The translations under genes and the position numbers were made by a program. From JBKEDS01 sp047975545 (lineage in GTDB: Bacteria; Bacteroidota; Bacteroidia; Flavobacteriales; Flavobacteriaceae), in contig JBKEDS010000055.1 of NCBI GenBank assembly GCA_047975545.1, positions 1 to 41,847 on the forward strand: DNA of 41,847 nucleotides. Reading direction: 5' to 3'. Below are positions 17,471-26,135 of this stretch, one piece after another. A model generated the notes under the pieces. The model searched no databases. It saw only the letters and a program-made list of their open reading frames with translations, and was not told the DNA's origin. Each line of letters begins with the position of its first letter. Within the stretch, counting starts at the first letter, position 1.

Positions 17471-17506
17471 TAATGTAATGCTTTCACCTTATAACTAATT
17501 AATATC

Positions 17507-18103
17507 ATGAAAAAGTCCAATATAATCATGCTCCTCGCAGCCATTTTACCTTTGGGGCTGTTTTTATTTCCGTTATGGAAAATTACGCTCGAAGCGCCGC
17601 AATACCCGACCCCGCTTGGTATGTACATTTATATTAACGACTTTGCCGATGCCAACCCGCACGACATTAAAAACATTAACCTCATGAACCACTATGTGGG
17701 CATGAAGTATATTCCGGAAGCTATTCCCGAGTTTAAAATATTCCCGGCAGGCATTATAATTACCTCTATTTTAGGGCTTATTGTTGCCTTTTTTGGCAAC
17801 TACAAATGGTTTTTGGGCTGGTTTATTTTAATGCTTGTACTAAGTGGTGCCGGACTATACGATTTTTACCTTTGGGAACACGATTACGGCCATAACTTAG
17901 ACCCCAAGGCCATCATGAAATTTACCAACCCCGACGGTACGCAAATGGGCTTTCAGCCCCCATTGTTTGGCACTAAGCACATTCTTAATTTTGTGGCGCA
18001 TTCATATCCTCGATTGGGCGCTTTGTTTTTAACCTTGGGTATTGGCTCGGCACTTATTGCTTATTTGGTTGGCAAAAAGCAAACTAAAAAAGTTGTAGCT
18101 TAG
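17507..18103 (+). CDS. nos-cluster small membrane protein
   Basis: This 198-residue protein has four hydrophobic segments (about residues 5-25, 81-98, 102-122 and 168-188). A periplasmic loop after the first segment contains MYIYINDFADANPHDIKN and MNHYVGMKYIPE, and a second before the last is rich in His and aromatic residues (YLWEHDYGHNLDPKAIMKF). Similar proteins sit between nosZ and nosL in Bacteroidota nos clusters. Metal or quinol interaction is possible from the His/Met content, but I cannot assign a function. It follows MITE copy A by 36 bp. Confidence 0.8.
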   Translation: MKKSNIIMLLAAILPLGLFLFPLWKITLEAPQYPTPLGMYIYINDFADANPHDIKNINLMNHYVGMKYIPEAIPEFKIFPAGIIITSILGLIVAFFGNYKWFLGWFILMLVLSGAGLYDFYLWEHDYGHNLDPKAIMKFTNPDGTQMGFQPPLFGTKHILNFVAHSYPRLGALFLTLGIGSALIAYLVGKKQTKKVVA

Positions 18104-18242
18104 CCAGTAGAATACTTAAATTTATTCAAAAAAACTATTAAACAAATTCGATTTGTAAAACACAGGATACGTCTTTGCAACGTTTCTTATTTCCTTTTTT
18201 GAATATTTTTAAAGTAAAACCGTTAAAAGAATTTTAAAAATC

Positions 18243-18689
18243 ATGCAAACACTAAAACACGTTTTTATTTTAATATTACCCATATGTTTTTTAGCCTGTA
18301 ACATATCGCCTAAAGCTATTAACTATGGGCAAGACGGCTGCCATTACTGCAAAATGACCATTGTGGACAAAGTACACGCTGCCGAAATTGTAACCAAAAA
18401 AGGGAAAGCGTATAAGTTTGATGCCTCTGAGTGTATGATACATTTTTTGGGTGAAGCCGATGCGCCTTCAAAAACCGAAATAGCCCTATATTTATCGAAC
18501 AACTACACCGAACCCGAAACCCTGATAGATGCCACAACAGCCACATTTTTAATAAGCAAGAACATTCCCAGCCCAATGGGAGCTTTTTTATCGGCTTTTA
18601 AGTTAGAAGAAAACGCCAAGCAAGCGCAAAACGAAAAAGGCGGGAAACTTTACACCTGGGACGAGTTATTAGCCCATTTCAATAAATAG
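18243..18689 (+). CDS. nosL: NosL copper chaperone lipoprotein
   Basis: NosL binds Cu(I) and helps load the NosZ copper sites. This 148-residue protein has a lipobox (FLACN, Cys19), the copper-site motif CHYCKMTI (about residues 38-45) and FDASECMIHFL. The C-terminal half (SPMGAFLSAF) is typical. Four bp separate it from nosD. The 139 bp before it contain no clear promoter. Confidence 0.93.
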   Translation: MQTLKHVFILILPICFLACNISPKAINYGQDGCHYCKMTIVDKVHAAEIVTKKGKAYKFDASECMIHFLGEADAPSKTEIALYLSNNYTEPETLIDATTATFLISKNIPSPMGAFLSAFKLEENAKQAQNEKGGKLYTWDELLAHFNK

Positions 18690-18693
18690 GAAC

Positions 18694-19929
18694 ATGCGGA
18701 TACCCTCCTTGTTTTTTATAGCCTTTTTATTGGTTAGCCACGGTTTTGCCCAAAAAATTGAAGTTTGCCCATCGTGTAGTATTTCAACATTAAAACAGGC
18801 TATTGCACAAGCCGCCGAAGGCGACACCATTATAGTAAAAAAAGGCACGTACAAAGCGCATGATGTTATTGTAGATAAGCCATTAACCATCATTGGCGAA
18901 AATTATCCCGTTATCGATGGCGAGGAAAAAGGCGAGGTTATTACCGTTACGGCCAACAATGTTACCATAGACGGCCTTTTTATTATTAACGTAGGCACGA
19001 GCTTTACTTCGGATTATGCCGCCATTCGGGTGCGGAACAGTAAAAATTTCATCATTCAAAATGTGGTGCTTGAAAAATTGTTTTTTGGCATTTATATTGA
19101 AAAATCGCAGTACGGCAAAATATACCACAACAAAATAATTGGCGATGCGGTCGAGGAGTTTAATTCCGGCAACGGTATTCAGCTTTGGTACAGCAACAAC
19201 ATTGAAATAGAGCATAATTTTGTCGAGCGTGTTCGCGACGGCATTTATTTGGAATTTTCAAACTTCTGCCTCATAAAAAACAACGTAAGTGCCAATAACG
19301 TGCGCTATGGGCTTCACTTTATGTTTTCCAACAACGATGTGTACCAGGACAACACCTTTCAAAAAAACGGCGCCGGCGTGGCGGTTATGTTTTCCAAGCA
19401 CATAAAAATGTACAACAACATGTTTCGGGACAATTGGGGCTCGGCCTCGTACGGCATGCTGCTAAAGGAAATAAACGATGCCGAAATTACGGGCAATACC
19501 TTTACCGAAAACACCATAGGCATTAATATTGAAGGCGCTAACCGCATTACCTACAAAAACAACAATTTTAGCAATAACGGATGGGCCTTAAAGGTACGGG
19601 GCGCTTGCTACGGAAACACGTTTACCGAAAACAATTTTTTGTACAATTCGTTCGACGTGTCGTACAACAGCAAGGTAAACGATAATGTTTTTAACCGTAA
19701 TTTTTGGAGTAATTACACGGGCTACGACCTTAATAAGGACGGTATTGGCGATGTACCCTACCGCCCCGTTAAATTGTTTTCGTACATTGTAAACCGCACG
19801 CCCGAAAGCATTATTTTACTGCGCAGTTTGTTTATAGATATTATCGATTTTTCCGAAAAAGTATCACCGGTTTTTACGCCCGATAACCTTTTGGACAACA
19901 ACCCCTTAACAAAAAAAACAACATGGTAA
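18694..19929 (+). CDS. nosD: NosD, periplasmic beta-helix copper-site maturation protein
   Basis: This 411-residue protein has a Sec signal (IPSLFFIAFLLVSHGFAQ) and then a right-handed beta-helix built of CASH/NosD repeats, seen as recurring N-rich turns (IIQNVVLEKLFFGIYIE, IEIEHNFVERVRDGIYLE, AEITGNTFTENTIGINIE). It works with NosF and NosY in supplying sulfur for the CuZ cluster. The C-terminus has the NosD-typical NRNFWSNYTGYDLNKDGIGD. Its last 7 bp overlap nosF (ATGGTAA). Confidence 0.95.
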   Translation: MRIPSLFFIAFLLVSHGFAQKIEVCPSCSISTLKQAIAQAAEGDTIIVKKGTYKAHDVIVDKPLTIIGENYPVIDGEEKGEVITVTANNVTIDGLFIINVGTSFTSDYAAIRVRNSKNFIIQNVVLEKLFFGIYIEKSQYGKIYHNKIIGDAVEEFNSGNGIQLWYSNNIEIEHNFVERVRDGIYLEFSNFCLIKNNVSANNVRYGLHFMFSNNDVYQDNTFQKNGAGVAVMFSKHIKMYNNMFRDNWGSASYGMLLKEINDAEITGNTFTENTIGINIEGANRITYKNNNFSNNGWALKVRGACYGNTFTENNFLYNSFDVSYNSKVNDNVFNRNFWSNYTGYDLNKDGIGDVPYRPVKLFSYIVNRTPESIILLRSLFIDIIDFSEKVSPVFTPDNLLDNNPLTKKTTW

Positions 19930-20630
19930 CCATAGAAAACCTACATAAATCGTTTGGCAAAAACCACGTGCTCCGGGGGGTGGATTTAACCATAAACCAA
20001 GGCGGTATTTTTGCGGTTCTCGGCCCCAATGGCTCGGGAAAAACCACTTTAATAAAGTCTATTCTCGGCATGGTTTTGCCCGACAAGGGCACCATTACGG
20101 TATTTAACGAAAACATAAAGAAAAACCCAACCTACCGCCATAAAATTGACTATTTGCCGCAAATTGCCAATTTCCCAAGCAACCTGAAAGTACACGAGCT
20201 TATAACAATGATTAAGGACTTGCGACAGCCCACAACCGAGGACCAGCGCTTAATAGACCTATTTAAGCTGCAACCGTTTTTGGACAAAAAACTGGGCAAC
20301 CTATCGGGTGGCACCAAACAAAAGGTAAACATTGTGCTAACCTTTATGTTTAACAGCCCTCTAATTATTCTGGACGAACCCACAACGGGCCTGGACCCTA
20401 TTTCGCTTATTAGGCTAAAAGCACTTATACAAGACGAAAAAGCCAAGGGAAAAACCATTTTAATTACCTCGCATATTATGAGTTTTGTTGAAGAAATTTC
20501 CAACGAAATTGTTTTTCTTTTAGAAGGCGATATTTACTTTAAGGGCAGTATTCAGGAACTAAAAACAAAAACCAAGCAACACGATTTCGAACACGCCATT
20601 GCGTCTATTTTAACCAACAACCATGCTTAA
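19923..20630 (+). CDS. nosF: NosF, ABC ATPase for NosZ maturation
   Basis: This 235-residue ABC ATPase has Walker A GPNGSGKT (about residue 37), signature LSGGTKQK (about 129), Walker B LIILDEPTTGLDP (about 148) and switch His in TSHIMSF. It partners NosY in the membrane and NosD in the periplasm to build the CuZ cluster. The gene overlaps nosD by 7 bp and nosY by 8 bp, so the three are translationally coupled. Confidence 0.95.
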   Translation: MVTIENLHKSFGKNHVLRGVDLTINQGGIFAVLGPNGSGKTTLIKSILGMVLPDKGTITVFNENIKKNPTYRHKIDYLPQIANFPSNLKVHELITMIKDLRQPTTEDQRLIDLFKLQPFLDKKLGNLSGGTKQKVNIVLTFMFNSPLIILDEPTTGLDPISLIRLKALIQDEKAKGKTILITSHIMSFVEEISNEIVFLLEGDIYFKGSIQELKTKTKQHDFEHAIASILTNNHA

Positions 20631-21405
20631 AATATTAAAATACAGTTTTTACGATTTAATGCGAAGCCGCTGGAGCTACGTGTACTTTGCATTTTACCTG
20701 CTTTTGGGCATCGTACTGTTGTTTTTAAACAACGACCTGTCCAAAGCCGTAATAACCCTGATGAACGTTATAATTATTCTCGTACCGCTAATAGGCACCA
20801 TATTTGGCGTAATGTATTATTACAACTCCAAGGAATTTACCGAACTGCTCTTGGCACAGCCCTTAAAACGCTCGTCCATATTTTTGGGGCAGTACCTTGG
20901 CGTGGCCACCTCGCTGTCCATAAGTTTAATTTTGGGGCTTGGTATTCCCTTTGTGTTTTACGGCCTATTTAACAGCAGTGCTATTTGGGATTTTTCGTTG
21001 CTACTGGTTGCCGGCGTATTTTTAACCTTAATTTTTACGGCATTGGCTTTTAATATTGCGCTAAGCAACGAAAATAAAATCAAGGGTTTTGGCTATGCCA
21101 TTTTATTGTGGCTGTTTTTGGCCATTATTTACGATGGTGTTTTTTTAATGACCCTGATTTTGTTTCAAGATTACCCGTTGGACAAACTGTCGCTTATAGG
21201 CTCGATGCTAAACCCCATTGATTTATCGCGTATTTTAATTTTGTTAAAATTGGATATTTCGGCATTATTGGGCTATACCGGAGCTGTTTTTAAACAGTTT
21301 TTTGGCACTAATTTAGGGCTAATAACTTCGTTTGTTATGCTAAGTATTTGGGTTATTTTGCCCATTTACCGTATTACCTTAAAAGCAAGAAAAAAAGATT
21401 TTTAA
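20623..21405 (+). CDS. nosY: NosY, ABC permease for NosZ maturation
   Basis: This 260-residue integral membrane protein has six hydrophobic segments and an ABC-2-type fold. The N-terminus (MLKILKYSFYDLMRSRWSYVY) and the segment EFTELLLAQPLKRSSIFLGQYLG (split by membrane entry) are characteristic. It forms the transporter with NosF, and its start lies inside the nosF gene. It is the last recognisable core nos gene. Confidence 0.94.
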   Translation: MLKILKYSFYDLMRSRWSYVYFAFYLLLGIVLLFLNNDLSKAVITLMNVIIILVPLIGTIFGVMYYYNSKEFTELLLAQPLKRSSIFLGQYLGVATSLSISLILGLGIPFVFYGLFNSSAIWDFSLLLVAGVFLTLIFTALAFNIALSNENKIKGFGYAILLWLFLAIIYDGVFLMTLILFQDYPLDKLSLIGSMLNPIDLSRILILLKLDISALLGYTGAVFKQFFGTNLGLITSFVMLSIWVILPIYRITLKARKKDF

Positions 21406-21452
21406 GCATAGAATAAGCATTTGGCAAACATTATCAAAAATTCAAAAAAAAC

Positions 21453-21872
21453 ATGAAACCAATTTTATACATTTACATTCTCTGCCTGTTTCTTGCCATA
21501 AGTTGTAAAAAACACGATAAGGCTTCGGCTACCGAATTACCGGAACTAAAACTCGACCATGGCAATAAATGGCTGGTAAACCCGGAAACGCAACAAGGTA
21601 TTGTTAAAATGGACTCGATTCTTAATGCGTTTAAGGGCAATAATGTTGCCGATTACAATACCTTGGGCAATTTATTGGCCAAACAAAGTGGCTACATTAT
21701 AAAAAACTGCACCATGGAAGGCGAGCCGCACGACCAGTTACACGTGGTTTTAATGCCCATGCTGGAAGATATTTCAACGTTAAGGGAATCGGGAAACGAA
21801 ACCGATTTAAATCAATCCACTCAAAACTTAAAGGAATTAATACGGGCCTATTACAAACATTTCGAACCGTAA
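21453..21872 (+). CDS. Small lipoprotein after nosY, with NCTMxG..H..LH motif
   Basis: This 139-residue protein has a lipobox (LAISCKK, Cys17) and a helical mature part. The segment NCTMEGEPHDQLHVVLMPM (about residues 88-106) combines Cys, Met and two His, suggesting a metal or heme site. I recall similar small Bacteroidota proteins but no named function. It lies 47 bp after nosY and probably belongs to the same transcript, so a role in copper or NosZ biogenesis is possible but unproven. Confidence 0.75.
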   Translation: MKPILYIYILCLFLAISCKKHDKASATELPELKLDHGNKWLVNPETQQGIVKMDSILNAFKGNNVADYNTLGNLLAKQSGYIIKNCTMEGEPHDQLHVVLMPMLEDISTLRESGNETDLNQSTQNLKELIRAYYKHFEP

Positions 21873-21911
21873 AACAAAACTATTATCATATTTTAATAAA
21901 AAACTAAGGCT

Positions 21912-21919
21912 TATATTTG
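21912..21919 (+). promoter_or_regulatory. -7 promoter element before the first Cys-motif membrane protein
   Basis: TATATTTG ends four bases before the ATG at 21924. The start would fall at or next to the A of the ATG, so the mRNA may be leaderless. This marks a new transcript separate from nosY. Confidence 0.5.
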
Positions 21920-21923
21920 CACC

Positions 21924-22319
21924 ATGATAAAATCCGTAACCCATAAAATAACCGCTTTTGTGCTCGTAATTATCTTGTTGGCGCACAACATCAATACGCT
22001 GGTTATTGTAACGGATTTTATTGTAAACCAAGATTTTATAGCCAAAACGCTTTGCATACAAAAAAACGACCAGCAAGGCTGCAACGGCAAGTGCCAATTA
22101 ACCAAACAATTGGCAAAAAGCGAAACCGGAACCAACGACCAAGCGCCCCAACCAACATTAAAACGCATGGCGTTGGATGTTTTTTTTGTTTCGGAAATTA
22201 ATACCGTTGAAATTTGTCCAACCCCACCCCCAACAGAAAAAAATAAAATACACAGCACCGTTGCTAACTTCAAAAGCAACAGCCTTACGGTCGATACGCC
22301 GCCACCTAATTTTTCGTAA
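21924..22319 (+). CDS. Single-span protein with C..CxGxC motif, paralogue 1
   Basis: This 131-residue protein has one N-terminal membrane segment, then FIVNQDFIAKTLCIQK and the motif GCNGKCQLTKQL (Cys44, Cys53, Cys57). The tail is Pro-rich and ends DTPPPNFS. The protein encoded at 25598-25966 has the same plan: NQ..I....C, then CxGxCxLxKxL, and a PPP ending. Three closely spaced cysteines in a periplasm-facing segment suggest thiolate metal binding, plausibly copper given the location. No family name is known to me. Confidence 0.7.
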   Translation: MIKSVTHKITAFVLVIILLAHNINTLVIVTDFIVNQDFIAKTLCIQKNDQQGCNGKCQLTKQLAKSETGTNDQAPQPTLKRMALDVFFVSEINTVEICPTPPPTEKNKIHSTVANFKSNSLTVDTPPPNFS

Positions 22320-22378
22320 TTCGCATACGTATTAGGCGTTTCAAAAAACGTAATTGCATTAATTTTGTGGATATATGT

Positions 22379-22430
22379 GCCACTGCGAGCCTGCTTGTCG
22401 GCAGACAGGGCACAAAGCAATCTGTAAAAA
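22379..22430. repeat. Family 2 repeat unit interrupted by a 20-bp palindrome
   Basis: GCCACTGCGAG and GCACAAAGCAATCTG are the two halves of a unit seen whole at 37118. They are separated by the palindrome at 22390-22409. Confidence 0.55.
22390..22409. repeat. 20-bp palindromic insert, relative of 40941-40960
   Basis: CCTGCTTGTCGGCAGACAGG differs at three positions from the perfect palindrome CCTGCCTGCCGGCAGGCAGG at 40941-40960. It splits a family 2 repeat. Confidence 0.6.
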
Positions 22431-22455
22431 ATATTGTTTTTATTATTTCGCACTA

Positions 22456-22562
22456 CTGTTATGTCAAACTAAAATCCGTTGTCGTCGCAATGACGTTCAT
22501 TGCGAGAAGGAAGTACGACAACGAAGCAATCTCTATATTAAATTTCAGAGTCGACATAACAC
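22456..22562. repeat. MITE-like element, copy B (short)
   Basis: 107 bp, opposite orientation to copy A. Its ends are CTGTTATGTCAA and TCGACATAACAC, with TA on both sides (22454-22455, 22563-22564). It lacks roughly 20 bp present in the other copies. The 22320-22704 gap otherwise holds only AT-rich sequence. Confidence 0.75.
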
Positions 22563-22704
22563 TACCAAGCACCATTCAAATAAAGCAATCCGTTTTTTAA
22601 AAACCATATCGTTTTAATTCAATCTATTTTTTAATTAAAACGCATTTTTCCTATAATTTTTTAAACCGTAAAAATACTGTACACCGTACAAAAAGGCTAT
22701 TATT

Positions 22705-23601
22705 ATGGCAAAGCGACACAAAAACGGACTTTTATGTCTTTTTATAATTATGCTTCTTTCGTCCTGCACCTTGGACAAAACCGATTATGAAGAAGAAATA
22801 AGTATAGAAATCCCCGAAGACACAGGGTTTCAGGAAGCTGTTTCACTTAACAACGGCAATTACAATATAAGTATCGAAGCCTTAAACGGCACGTTTTACA
22901 AGGGTTATAACGCTATTCGTTTAACGCTTGCCAACACCCAAACCAATGAAAACATAACAACCTCTAACGTTACTTTTTTACCGCTTGTTTTAAATGAAAA
23001 TAACGAGTCGTTCCCTTGCCCGCATCAATACGAATTAACCTATAATACCGATGGCGGTTATTATTCAGGCTATGTTGTGTTTACCGAAGCAAGCACCACA
23101 AACGCAAACTGGGAATTACAGATAGCTTTTACCGATAACAGCCAAACATTCGTTTCAAATACAAATATTACGGTTAAGACCCAACCCAATAAAAACCTAA
23201 ACATGACGGCTTTTACGGGCAATAACGGCCAGCAGTACATTATTGCCCTTGTTGCGCCACAAGACCCGAAAATTGCCGAAAACGAACTGGTAGCGGGCAT
23301 TTACCAATATGCTTCGCCAACCGCATACACCCAAGTAAGCAACCATGTTTTAAAATTGGACCCCCGAATGCCCGAACCCTCGATGGGCAACCACTCGTCG
23401 CCCAACAATAAAGATTTAACCCAGCACGACAACGGCCTGTACTACGGTGTGGTAAACTATACCATGACCGGAAACTGGACGTTGAATTTCATTCTTTTAA
23501 ACGAAAATAATGAAGTGGTAAAAGGTACCGAAGTTCCCACCGATTTCACCCCCGGAATACAAGGTGCAAAAAGCGAATTGTTTATCGATATTTTGTTTTA
23601 A
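22705..23601 (+). CDS. YtkA-like lipoprotein, possible copper-binding
   Basis: This 298-residue protein has a lipobox (LLSSCTLD, about Cys21) and two beta-rich halves that look like repeats of a YtkA/FixH-like domain. Each half holds a pattern of the sort YYSGYVVFTEASTTNANWEL and YYGVVNYTMTGNWTLNF. Between them, LDPRMPEPSMGNHSSPNNK is a Met/His-rich loop resembling the MPxMGHG metal loop of YtkA domains. It is two bases upstream of the TonB-dependent receptor and so probably its surface or periplasmic partner. Copper is the inferred ligand; the family call is moderately sure. Confidence 0.75.
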   Translation: MAKRHKNGLLCLFIIMLLSSCTLDKTDYEEEISIEIPEDTGFQEAVSLNNGNYNISIEALNGTFYKGYNAIRLTLANTQTNENITTSNVTFLPLVLNENNESFPCPHQYELTYNTDGGYYSGYVVFTEASTTNANWELQIAFTDNSQTFVSNTNITVKTQPNKNLNMTAFTGNNGQQYIIALVAPQDPKIAENELVAGIYQYASPTAYTQVSNHVLKLDPRMPEPSMGNHSSPNNKDLTQHDNGLYYGVVNYTMTGNWTLNFILLNENNEVVKGTEVPTDFTPGIQGAKSELFIDILF

Positions 23602-23603
23602 TT

Positions 23604-25592
23604 ATGATGAAGCAAATACCCATACTACTGTTCTTTTTCGGAATTTTTGGAAACGCCCAAAGCACCAAGGAAACCGACACCATAAAAGAAACCGTTTTAA
23701 GCGAAGTTGAAATTATTGCCGTAATAAAGAAGAAAATTGAAACCGAAATGAAAATGGCGGTTACGGTCGATGAGTTTTTGGCCGCTTCCGAAAGCATTAG
23801 TTTTATAAAGCGCGGCGGTTACGCTTGGGAACCCCTGCTTAACAACATGAGTACCGAACGCTCCACCATTACCATAGACGGCATGCACGTTTTTGGTGCC
23901 TGCACCGATAAAATGGATCCCATAACCTCGTATGTGGAAAGCAATAACTTATCAAAAATCGATATAAAATCCGGGCAGGAAGGCGGCCTACACGGCGCAA
24001 CGGTTGCCGGAAGCATCGATTTAAAACGAAAAAATACCGCTTTTAGCACGGACAACGTGTGGAAAGGCGCCTACCAAACCGGTTTCGAATTTAACAACAA
24101 GCAATTTTTCAATTTGGGGAATGCTTCGTATTCCAGCAACAAATTTGTGGCCGATGCCAGTATAGCCTACCGAACGGCCGAAAATTATAAAGACGGAAAT
24201 AATAACGAGGTAAACCATTCGCAATACAAAAAATTCAATACTTCGCTGGGCTTGGCTTATAAAACAAGCGAGCTGTCGTCGGTAAGGGTCGATGCCATTT
24301 TCGACCAAGCCAACGATGTGGGCTATCCCGCACTGCCCATGGATTTGTGGCTATCGCGTGCCTTGATTACTTCGGCTTCGTACAAACAATTGTTCCAAAA
24401 TGGGTTGGTTAGGGTTTGGGACACCAAAATTTACTTTAACACCATAGAGCATTATATGGACGATACCACCCGCCCCGAAAACCTAGTACATATGGACATG
24501 CCGGGCTGGAGCACCACTTACGGCCTAGCCTCGAAAATAGCCTTAAAAACAAACAAACTATCGTCCGAAATACAGCTTAACGCCTACAATAATTTGTCCA
24601 TTGCCGAAATGCGCATGTACCCGCAGGACCGTAGCGAGCGCACCATGTTTGCCTACAGTTGGCCTTGGGTAACCACACGCTACGCCGGGCTTTCGGCTAA
24701 TAATGCCTATGAGCTTTCAAAAAAAAGCCAACTTAATTTCGGGGGGGCTTTGGGCGTAAATTACAACCGCTCGAAATATGCCGAGTTCAACTGGATTTTC
24801 CATCCTGGGGCTTCACAGGAAAAAACAAGGCTTTTGCCCAGTTTATTTGCTAATTATCGGTTGGATATTAACAAATTCAACGTTTCGGTCGGGGGCGGTT
24901 ACGGGCATCGGGCACCATCGGTTTCCGAAGGTTATGGCTATTATATTTACAACAGTTTTGACCGTTACGACTATATAGGAAACCCCGATTTAAAAAACGA
25001 AATTTCGTATGAAGTAAATGCCGCCGCAGGCTTTAAAAACGAAACACTAAGCGTTCAGGCCAAAGCAAACTATTTTTATATAGACCATTATATTATCGGG
25101 AAAATCCTGAGTATGGGAAGCCCAATGAACTACCAATCGGTTGGCGTAAAGGGCTATACTGCATTGGATTATGCCACGTTGTTCAATTTTTCGTTAAATG
25201 CCGATTATACTATTCTGAAGGAGTTGCATTGGAAAGGCACCTTAACCTACGCCCGAGGCAAGGACAACAAAGATGGCAACCTCCCTTTTATCCGCCCTTT
25301 AAGTTACCAAACCGCCCTGCATTACCAATACCTCGATTTTGGGTTTCAAACCGCTGTTAATGGCGATTTAAAACAAACCCATTACAGCCCCGAATACGGC
25401 GAGGACCAAACCCCACAGTACACCATTTGGAACGCTTCGGCCGATTATGCCTTTTTTATAAAAAACCATAAAACCGTTTTTCAGGTAGGGGTGGAAAATA
25501 TACTAAACGCCCATTACAGCACCTATGCCGATTGGGGCAATATCCCCAGAATGGGGCGCAATGTGTTTACCTCGTTAAAAATTAATTTCTAA
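23604..25592 (+). CDS. TonB-dependent outer-membrane receptor
   Basis: This 662-residue protein has a signal peptide (IPILLFFFGIFGNAQ), a plug domain (about residues 60-140, with STITIDGMHVFGACTDKMD and GQEGGLHGATVAGSIDL) and a C-terminal beta-barrel ending in aromatic Phe (NVFTSLKINF). It lacks the carboxypeptidase-like extension common in SusC proteins, so a metal, siderophore or small-ligand receptor is more likely. It resembles the OprC/copper-type group only by length and context. It is flanked by a YtkA-like lipoprotein and MbnP/MbnH-like genes, pointing to copper uptake. Confidence 0.88.
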   Translation: MMKQIPILLFFFGIFGNAQSTKETDTIKETVLSEVEIIAVIKKKIETEMKMAVTVDEFLAASESISFIKRGGYAWEPLLNNMSTERSTITIDGMHVFGACTDKMDPITSYVESNNLSKIDIKSGQEGGLHGATVAGSIDLKRKNTAFSTDNVWKGAYQTGFEFNNKQFFNLGNASYSSNKFVADASIAYRTAENYKDGNNNEVNHSQYKKFNTSLGLAYKTSELSSVRVDAIFDQANDVGYPALPMDLWLSRALITSASYKQLFQNGLVRVWDTKIYFNTIEHYMDDTTRPENLVHMDMPGWSTTYGLASKIALKTNKLSSEIQLNAYNNLSIAEMRMYPQDRSERTMFAYSWPWVTTRYAGLSANNAYELSKKSQLNFGGALGVNYNRSKYAEFNWIFHPGASQEKTRLLPSLFANYRLDINKFNVSVGGGYGHRAPSVSEGYGYYIYNSFDRYDYIGNPDLKNEISYEVNAAAGFKNETLSVQAKANYFYIDHYIIGKILSMGSPMNYQSVGVKGYTALDYATLFNFSLNADYTILKELHWKGTLTYARGKDNKDGNLPFIRPLSYQTALHYQYLDFGFQTAVNGDLKQTHYSPEYGEDQTPQYTIWNASADYAFFIKNHKTVFQVGVENILNAHYSTYADWGNIPRMGRNVFTSLKINF

Positions 25593-25597
25593 AGAAA

Positions 25598-25966
25598 GTG
25601 AAAAAGGCTATAAGTGTAATATTAACAATTTTAATCCTGCTAATAGGGTTGCGGCAGGCTATTGTTGTTATTCACTTTAAGCTAAACCAAAGCAGTATAG
25701 AACAAGCTTTTTGCGAAAACAAAAACACCCCCGAAATGCAATGCCATGGCAATTGCTATTTGGAAAAAGAACTAAAAAAACCCGAAAACAACAAGCAAAA
25801 CCCAATTAGCAACCTGCTTCAAAAAATTGAAATACTTCCGGCAATAGGGTTTAATTTTGAAGTGAAAAACCGAATTTTTGAAACTTCTAAAAAACCATTC
25901 AGTTTTAAATATCAAGACTATACCGAACCTTCAAAAGAAATTTTTATCCCGCCGCCGATTGGTTGA
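25598..25966 (+). CDS. Single-span protein with C..CxGxC motif, paralogue 2
   Basis: This 122-residue protein starts at a GTG five bases after the receptor's stop. It has one N-terminal membrane segment, then LNQSSIEQAFCENKN and QCHGNCYLEKELKKPE (Cys39, Cys49, Cys53), and a tail ending IFIPPPIG. The arrangement matches the protein at 21924. Proximity to the receptor makes a role in handling the imported metal plausible. I know of no assigned function. Confidence 0.75.
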   Translation: MKKAISVILTILILLIGLRQAIVVIHFKLNQSSIEQAFCENKNTPEMQCHGNCYLEKELKKPENNKQNPISNLLQKIEILPAIGFNFEVKNRIFETSKKPFSFKYQDYTEPSKEIFIPPPIG

Positions 25967-26013
25967 TTTATAAATTAAAATAATGTGGATTAGGAAGCAA
26001 ACCGCATATTAAG

Positions 26014-26076
26014 GGATTACTTCGTCGCTGCGCTTCTTGCAACACGTCACGGCGAGGCACGAAGCCATCTGTTTAC
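26014..26076. repeat. Family 2 repeat, uninterrupted unit
   Basis: Begins GGATTACTTCGTCGCTGCGC and ends GGCACGAAGCCATCTGTTTA. It is the intact counterpart of the repeat split by MITE copy C at 27057-27258. Confidence 0.65.
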
Positions 26077-26135
26077 TAAAACGCTTCATTCTAATAAAAA
26101 AATAAAAATTTCAAAAAAACAATAAATATTAACAC

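Noticed and set aside
22367..22617. Short overlapping frames (77 and 80 residues)
   Set aside because: They consist of repeat sequence (family 2 unit and MITE copy B) and are Cys/Arg-rich only by chance.
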